A stretch of 64,000 nt of DNA from Phaeodactylibacter sp. Lineage in GTDB: Bacteria > Bacteroidota > Bacteroidia > Chitinophagales > Saprospiraceae. Each line of letters starts with the position of its first letter. Within the stretch, counting starts at the first letter, position 1. Below, in pieces: positions 59,074 to 64,000 of the stretch. The notes below the pieces were generated by a model. The model had not been told where the DNA came from. It did no database searches and worked only from the letters and a program-made list of their open reading frames with translations. The DNA lies in assembly GCF_022763345.1 (NCBI RefSeq), contig NZ_JALEGS010000035.1, positions 1 to 64,000 of the forward strand. The letters run 5' to 3'. A program made the translations under genes and the position numbers.

Positions 59074-60117
59074 ATGACTAATAAAGTGCTACAAACTCCT
59101 GAAAACCTATCTCTACTGCCAGATAGACACCCGACTAAAGATTTTTTCATAGCGGATATATTCGATAATCTACCTTTCAAAGACGACTTAGCTTCTATGG
59201 AACATCCCTTATTCTCATTATCTAAAAAAATAGACCTAAGAAAGCTAGAGTATAAGAAGGACAATGTAAGCGTGACCATAGCTCCAAGTACATATGGGTT
59301 GCCTACAATATTCGACAAAGATGTATTGCTGTATTGTGGTTCTCTTTTGATGGATCAGATCAACCAAGGGAATATACCTCCAAAGACATTGAGGATATCT
59401 AGTCACGATTTACTGGTAGCTACTAACAGACCAACAAATGGGAAAGGGTATGAGCTGTTGAGGAATGCTCTGGATAGGCTTAGAGGAGCAAGTATCAAGA
59501 CTAATATTAAGACAAACAAGAGAGAAGTTACCAGGGCTTTTGGTTTAATAGAAAGCTATGAAATTATTGAGAGTAGCAAGGTAAAGAACAGAATGATCAG
59601 GTTGGAAATCACTCTTTCTGACTGGTTCTATAATTCAATATTAGGAAAAGAAGTCCTGACAATAAACAGAGACTATTTTCGACTTGCTAAACCCTTAGAA
59701 CGCAGGGTTTATGAGATTGCCAGAAAGCATTGTGGGAAAAGTGAAGAATGGAAGATAAGCTTAGATAAGCTAAAAGACAAAACTGGCTCAACTTCTTCTT
59801 TGCCAAAATTCCGATATTTCATTAAACAGATAGAAAAGACGAATCATCTGCCGGATTATACAATATTCCTTAGTAACAATGATATAGTAAACTTCTCATT
59901 GAGGCAGGATTTCGTAAACATTGAAGAGGTTCCGGCAATCAGCAGAAAGACAATAGAGCAGGGGAGGCGAATAACTGAAGTAGCTGGAACAGGATGGAGC
60001 TTTGATGAATTGCATTCTCAGTTCTCAATGCAGCTTCTGAAAGGATTTAAACCTGATAACGCCAATGGAGCTTTCATCAATTTTATTAAAAAGAAGGTTG
60101 CTGAAAGGCCTAAGTAG
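59074..60117 (+). CDS. rep: RPA-family plasmid replication initiator (copy B)
   Basis: 347 residues starting at ATG. Same motifs as copy A: ASMEHPLFSLSKK, LPTIFDKDVLLYCG, LRISSHDLLVATNR, WFYNSILGKEVLTINRDYF. The stretch 265-305 differs. Iterons of a different sequence lie upstream. It is followed after 10 bases by the DUF2927 genes, so read-through is possible. Confidence 0.93.
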   Translation: MTNKVLQTPENLSLLPDRHPTKDFFIADIFDNLPFKDDLASMEHPLFSLSKKIDLRKLEYKKDNVSVTIAPSTYGLPTIFDKDVLLYCGSLLMDQINQGNIPPKTLRISSHDLLVATNRPTNGKGYELLRNALDRLRGASIKTNIKTNKREVTRAFGLIESYEIIESSKVKNRMIRLEITLSDWFYNSILGKEVLTINRDYFRLAKPLERRVYEIARKHCGKSEEWKISLDKLKDKTGSTSSLPKFRYFIKQIEKTNHLPDYTIFLSNNDIVNFSLRQDFVNIEEVPAISRKTIEQGRRITEVAGTGWSFDELHSQFSMQLLKGFKPDNANGAFINFIKKKVAERPK

Positions 60118-60127
60118 GTATGAGGTA

Positions 60128-60982
60128 ATGAAAAAAGTTATTATAGTAATTACAGTTATCGCGCTTCTCTGGACATTACACCCGTTTTATCAGTCTTATC
60201 AGGCTAAACAAAATATTGAGGAGAGGAAAGAATTAGAAGCTGAACACAGAGAAAGAGGTGGCTACAAGGCTACCACGGTTGAAGAGTGTATTAATGAGGA
60301 GGCTTGCGTTTGGTATGCTTTTAAAGGGATTGCTTTGGGGGCTGAAATTTATGGAGACGGAAATAACTTGAAAAACGCCGGTGAAACTATAAAAAAACGA
60401 ACAGAAGACACTGAATTTTTGATTGATGCTGATTTGACAAAGGAGCAACTAGAATATCTAAAAGATCACCTTACAAAAATAAACAATCTTACTCAATTTA
60501 AAGTATCAGCCATCTATCAAGGGAAAGGTGACTATATTATATATTCTTCACATGACCCATTTAAGGATATACATGGGTATCTTAAAAACGAATTGCACGA
60601 AATTTATGACAACGACTATCTCTACAATAAAATAATATCTACTCTAAAGGATAGGGAGGGAATATGCTTTGCAAACAGCTTTTTTAATGAGGATACAAGT
60701 GTTATTAGTGCAGGATTAATATTCTTGAATTATAATTTCTTCAAAGAATGTACTGAAGAAGAGATCACCCAATCACTGGGACTAATGAATGACATAAACG
60801 GCTTTCAATTTTCCGCATTCAATGATGGAGCAATCATCAAAATGACAAAACTAGACTGGCTTTTATTCGAGATACTATACGACGATAGAATCAAAGCTGG
60901 AATGAATATTAACGAAGTTCAAGAAATATTCCCACAAATTTATCAAGATAAACTAACCAACTATGGAGGCTTAGAAACTTAA
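60128..60982 (+). CDS. DUF2927-like membrane-anchored protein, copy 1
   Basis: 284 residues from ATG 60128. An N-terminal signal anchor (KKVIIVITVIALLWTLHPFYQ) should place the domain outside the inner membrane. The C-terminal half resembles DUF2927: FKECTEEEITQSLGLMNDIN, SAFNDG, KMTKLDWLLFEILYDDRIKAGM. Four cysteines are shared with the next gene. It is followed by its paralogue in a TAATG overlap. Confidence 0.65.
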   Translation: MKKVIIVITVIALLWTLHPFYQSYQAKQNIEERKELEAEHRERGGYKATTVEECINEEACVWYAFKGIALGAEIYGDGNNLKNAGETIKKRTEDTEFLIDADLTKEQLEYLKDHLTKINNLTQFKVSAIYQGKGDYIIYSSHDPFKDIHGYLKNELHEIYDNDYLYNKIISTLKDREGICFANSFFNEDTSVISAGLIFLNYNFFKECTEEEITQSLGLMNDINGFQFSAFNDGAIIKMTKLDWLLFEILYDDRIKAGMNINEVQEIFPQIYQDKLTNYGGLET

Positions 60983-61824
60983 TGAAGAAAGCCATAATAG
61001 CATTAATTATAATTGGACTGGCATGGGCATTATATCCATTTTACCAGTCTTATCAGGCTAAAAAAAATCTTGAAGAGAGGAAAGTATTAGAAGCTGAACA
61101 CAGAGAAAAAGGTGGCTACAAGGCTACCACGGTTGAAGAGTGCATTAATGAAGAGGCTTGCGTTTGGTATGCTTTTGAAGGGATTGCTTTTGGAACTGAA
61201 TTGGAAGAGGATAAAGTCTTTCATTCTAAATTGATAAACAAAAGAGAAGAAAATTTAGAGATACTTCTAATGACAGATATTTCAGAATATCATTATAGAT
61301 TAGTTAAAACCTTTCTAAATAAGATTGAGGATTTGGTGCCTTTCAAAATTCTTTTCGCAAATGAGCCTTCAAATCCTGAATTTTATTTATTCGTATCAAG
61401 CCAACCAAATAAAGATGTAAAATTTTTATTCTCTAAAGATTTGTTGTCAATTGATGAAACGGGTACGATATGGAATAAATTAGTGAACACCTTCTACAAT
61501 ACAAATGCACAATGTTTTGGTAAAGTCTTTTTATTTGATAAAAACCAAATCGGGTACGGTTTCATCTTCCTAAATACAAATATTTTTGAAGCTTGCCTTG
61601 AAGAAGAGTTAGTTCAATCACTAGGGCTAATGAATGACATAAATGGCTTTCAATTTTCAGCATTCAATGATGGAGCAATCATCAAAATGACAAAACTAGA
61701 CTGGCTTTTATTCGAGGTACTATACGACGATAGAATCAAAGCTGGAATGAATATTAACGAAGTTCAAGAAATATTCCCACAAATTTATCAAGATAAACTA
61801 ACCAACTATGGAGACTCTCAATGA
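60982..61824 (+). CDS. DUF2927-like membrane-anchored protein, copy 2
   Basis: 280 residues. N-terminus and last 75 residues nearly match copy 1, and the end is almost identical at DNA level over about 190 bases (60780-60969 against 61623-61812, 843 bases apart), while residues about 75-205 are quite different. The pattern suggests tandem duplication with local gene conversion or swapped middle parts. Overlaps the next gene by ATGA. Confidence 0.65.
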   Translation: MKKAIIALIIIGLAWALYPFYQSYQAKKNLEERKVLEAEHREKGGYKATTVEECINEEACVWYAFEGIAFGTELEEDKVFHSKLINKREENLEILLMTDISEYHYRLVKTFLNKIEDLVPFKILFANEPSNPEFYLFVSSQPNKDVKFLFSKDLLSIDETGTIWNKLVNTFYNTNAQCFGKVFLFDKNQIGYGFIFLNTNIFEACLEEELVQSLGLMNDINGFQFSAFNDGAIIKMTKLDWLLFEVLYDDRIKAGMNINEVQEIFPQIYQDKLTNYGDSQ

Positions 61825-64000
61825 CCAATCAAAACATAACAGAAGAAATTAAGGCAGTTTTAGGAACAGGATATGAAAATGCTGAGAGCTTTTCACAAGA
61901 GCAAAGTTATTTAAATGCAATTCAGCAGTTTGGCATAGAAAATATAAGCATTGAGAATAAGGGTTCAGTGACTAATGACACATATGTCGTAACTCTAAGA
62001 AGCAACTGGAATGAGGCAGAATTGTGGTCAGAAATTGATCAGGCATATGTTGATGCAAGTTTTTCTTATAACTCTGAGACAGGCTTTAATGTTACAACAG
62101 TTTTTAAATTTTCAAATGATATTTCAGAAGTTCAATTCAATGCTTCTACAGGGGAATATCAGTTAGTTTCAAAAGCTAATCAAAAAGTAATCTCCGCAGG
62201 AGCTATACTAGACCAAGACGGTAATGTATCAACATCATTTAAAATTGGTGATCTATTGAGTTTTACGGGAACTACAGGGTTAAACAATGAAAACATCAAG
62301 CTTTCTGGCAAAATAGATTTAAATAAAATTGCTGGTGAGTTGAATTTTGCTCAAAATGAAGATGGCTCTTCATCAGCAGGCCTATTAGGAGTTATTGACA
62401 ATAATACTGACTTAGACGGGATTGGATTTAAGATAGAAAAGGTTGCTACTAATATTGATGTTATTGGTCTTGCAGCTGAATATTTTGATGCTTTACCAGG
62501 GCAAATACCAAGTAATTTTGCCACATGGACTTACGATACCTTCACTGCTCTTAGCTCTGACCCAACGCTGAGTGATATGGTTTCTGGTCAGTATGCCATT
62601 ACAATGCAGGAATATAGAACTGCTATTGAATCAGGTATGGAGGATTTTGGTTGGTCAATGGCAAGAGCTCATCAAGAGGTTATAGAAGGGTGGGATGACT
62701 TTTTAGCTGAACAGCCGAATCTTGCCCCCTCTGTTACTTCCGCTGACTATATAAATGATAGTATAGTTTTAAGACCTGCCCCGGTGGGAGCGCAATTAAA
62801 TACCTATACAGAACCTACTGGAACGTCACTTCTTGAAGTGATTCAAGGAGGGATTGTTGATGAGAATGGAAATGAAATTCCGGCATCTAGTGGAACAAAG
62901 ATTTTAATGCCAGATGAAAATGGGAATCTAGTTGAGCAAGTATTGGTATCGTCAGAAACTCTTGAAGCCGTTGCTGAAGATTTAGGTATTTCATCAGCAG
63001 ATTTAATTAACAGAGCTGCGAATAACTATATAGCTGGCAAACAAACTGCTGTCGATGCTGGCAACGGTTTCTATATGTACACCTTCTACGATGGAGAACA
63101 ATGGGATATAACGCCAGCTGATAATGACGCGACCTATTCTCTAAAGATTAACCTTGATGCTGACAACCCATCTTATGTAGCTCCTAATGCATATACAAGC
63201 TTGATGGACTTAGATATTGATATATCTGGGAGCAGTCAGACAGCAGGGGTTGCACTTTCTGAAGTTCCTTTAAAGCCTGAATATTTGCCTGAGAAGGCAA
63301 CTGTTATAGATGGAGCAAACGAGCAAACCTTTTATGGTTTTGCATTAGATGAGGAAGATGCGATTGGAGAACTAAAAGGTGGCGCGCATTATTCCAGCGG
63401 GGCTGTGATAAGAGAGGGAGGTGGTTCTTTCAGCTATGTACCGGAAGGAGAAACTACTTCCATCGATGGAAATACTTACCTCATAAGCGATGTCCTTCAA
63501 TCTATAACTTCGGCAGGTGAAACGGTCACTACCTTTATCAACAATCAGGTTGGTAACTATTTACAGAATACTTTTGATACGTATAACATTTTTGATTCCA
63601 TGACCAATTTCTTTGAGAAATATGGTCTAGATATAGCAAATGGAAATTTAGATGCTGATGATGCATTAAAATATTTTACGATTGAAGTTGCAATTGGCGG
63701 CTTGGGTCAAACAGTTGCTGAGGGGATTTTATCTACTGAGATGAATACTCTAAATAATTTGCTACAAGACCCTAATGCTACCCAGCAGCAAATTAATGAC
63801 GCTCTCCAAAATATAACTGACAATGATGATTTTGTTGGTGTGTTACAAGAGCTTGGGCTTGCGGATGATTTATCGGAAAGCATTCAGTTAGCTAATCAAA
63901 TGGCTAGCGTCTTTGGTGCTATGGCTGCACAATTCGCGCTCGATTCATCAGGCTGGGATAGTACGGATTATGTGAACTCTGGTTCAAGTATTATTCTTGG
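61821..64000 (+). CDS. large acidic protein, incomplete (runs off the window)
   Basis: At least 726 residues; the frame is open from ATG 61821 to the window end. Acidic, rich in D, N, S, T and almost free of Cys; no signal peptide. A LysM-like piece lies near residues 377-400 (SSETLEAVAEDLGISSADLINRAANNYI). The N-terminal 200 residues have a beta-repeat look (DLNKIAGELNF, KIGDLLSFTGTTGLN). This composition fits large secreted adhesins or toxins. Translationally coupled to the two DUF2927-like genes, so they may be export or immunity partners. Function unknown. Confidence 0.6.
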   Translation, partial: MTNQNITEEIKAVLGTGYENAESFSQEQSYLNAIQQFGIENISIENKGSVTNDTYVVTLRSNWNEAELWSEIDQAYVDASFSYNSETGFNVTTVFKFSNDISEVQFNASTGEYQLVSKANQKVISAGAILDQDGNVSTSFKIGDLLSFTGTTGLNNENIKLSGKIDLNKIAGELNFAQNEDGSSSAGLLGVIDNNTDLDGIGFKIEKVATNIDVIGLAAEYFDALPGQIPSNFATWTYDTFTALSSDPTLSDMVSGQYAITMQEYRTAIESGMEDFGWSMARAHQEVIEGWDDFLAEQPNLAPSVTSADYINDSIVLRPAPVGAQLNTYTEPTGTSLLEVIQGGIVDENGNEIPASSGTKILMPDENGNLVEQVLVSSETLEAVAEDLGISSADLINRAANNYIAGKQTAVDAGNGFYMYTFYDGEQWDITPADNDATYSLKINLDADNPSYVAPNAYTSLMDLDIDISGSSQTAGVALSEVPLKPEYLPEKATVIDGANEQTFYGFALDEEDAIGELKGGAHYSSGAVIREGGGSFSYVPEGETTSIDGNTYLISDVLQSITSAGETVTTFINNQVGNYLQNTFDTYNIFDSMTNFFEKYGLDIANGNLDADDALKYFTIEVAIGGLGQTVAEGILSTEMNTLNNLLQDPNATQQQINDALQNITDNDDFVGVLQELGLADDLSESIQLANQMASVFGAMAAQFALDSSGWDSTDYVNSGSSIIL

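Overview
The window looks like part of a conjugative plasmid, most likely a cointegrate of two related replicons, from a bacterium of the Bacteroidota/Balneolota-Rhodothermota (FCB) group. The case for the host group is indirect: the tyrosine recombinase, AlbA_2 proteins, porin and cytochrome lipoprotein look FCB-like, and many starts lack a clear Shine-Dalgarno. The exact host cannot be read from the sequence. No rRNA, tRNA or CRISPR array was seen.

Layout. 1-6.7 kb is cargo: a truncated MFS transporter, a membrane AlbA_2 protein, a cytochrome c / beta-barrel porin / cytochrome c lipoprotein cluster, a secreted hypothetical, and a CopA-type copper ATPase with a CopZ-like chaperone. 6.7-28 kb is backbone module A: serine resolvase with res site, MazEF-type toxin-antitoxin, ArdA, a set of membrane proteins, T4CP-like ATPase, candidate oriT, MobF relaxase, SSB, a possible nuclease toxin/immunity pair, Toprim primase, iteron origin and RPA-family initiator, followed by a tyrosine recombinase segment and ArdC. 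29.9-44.5 kb is a defence island: EEP nuclease, Mrr, a type I R-M operon with an inserted Abi_C gene, a GmrSD-like DUF262 protein, a second resolvase with res site, and a two-gene GHKL ATPase / AlbA_2-HEPN pair. 44.5-60 kb is backbone module B, repeating module A in the same order and orientation (ArdA, VapBC instead of MazEF, membrane proteins, T4CP, oriT, relaxase, SSB, primase, ParA/RHH partition, iterons, Rep). 60-64 kb holds two tandem DUF2927-type proteins and a very large acidic protein that runs off the window.

How it fits together. Relaxase, T4CP, oriT and SSB serve transfer; ArdA and ArdC protect incoming DNA from restriction; Rep plus iterons replicate it; ParA/RHH, toxin-antitoxin pairs and resolvases keep it stable. 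The two modules are about 36 kb apart and diverged rather than identical, and their iterons differ completely, so they look like two compatible relatives that fused. Two res sites in direct orientation (about 7.35 and 40.64 kb) would cut out a 33 kb circle carrying a complete module A. Several noncoding leaders are conserved between modules, and some keep a hairpin at the same place with different stem bases, which suggests selected structure in RNA or single-stranded DNA.
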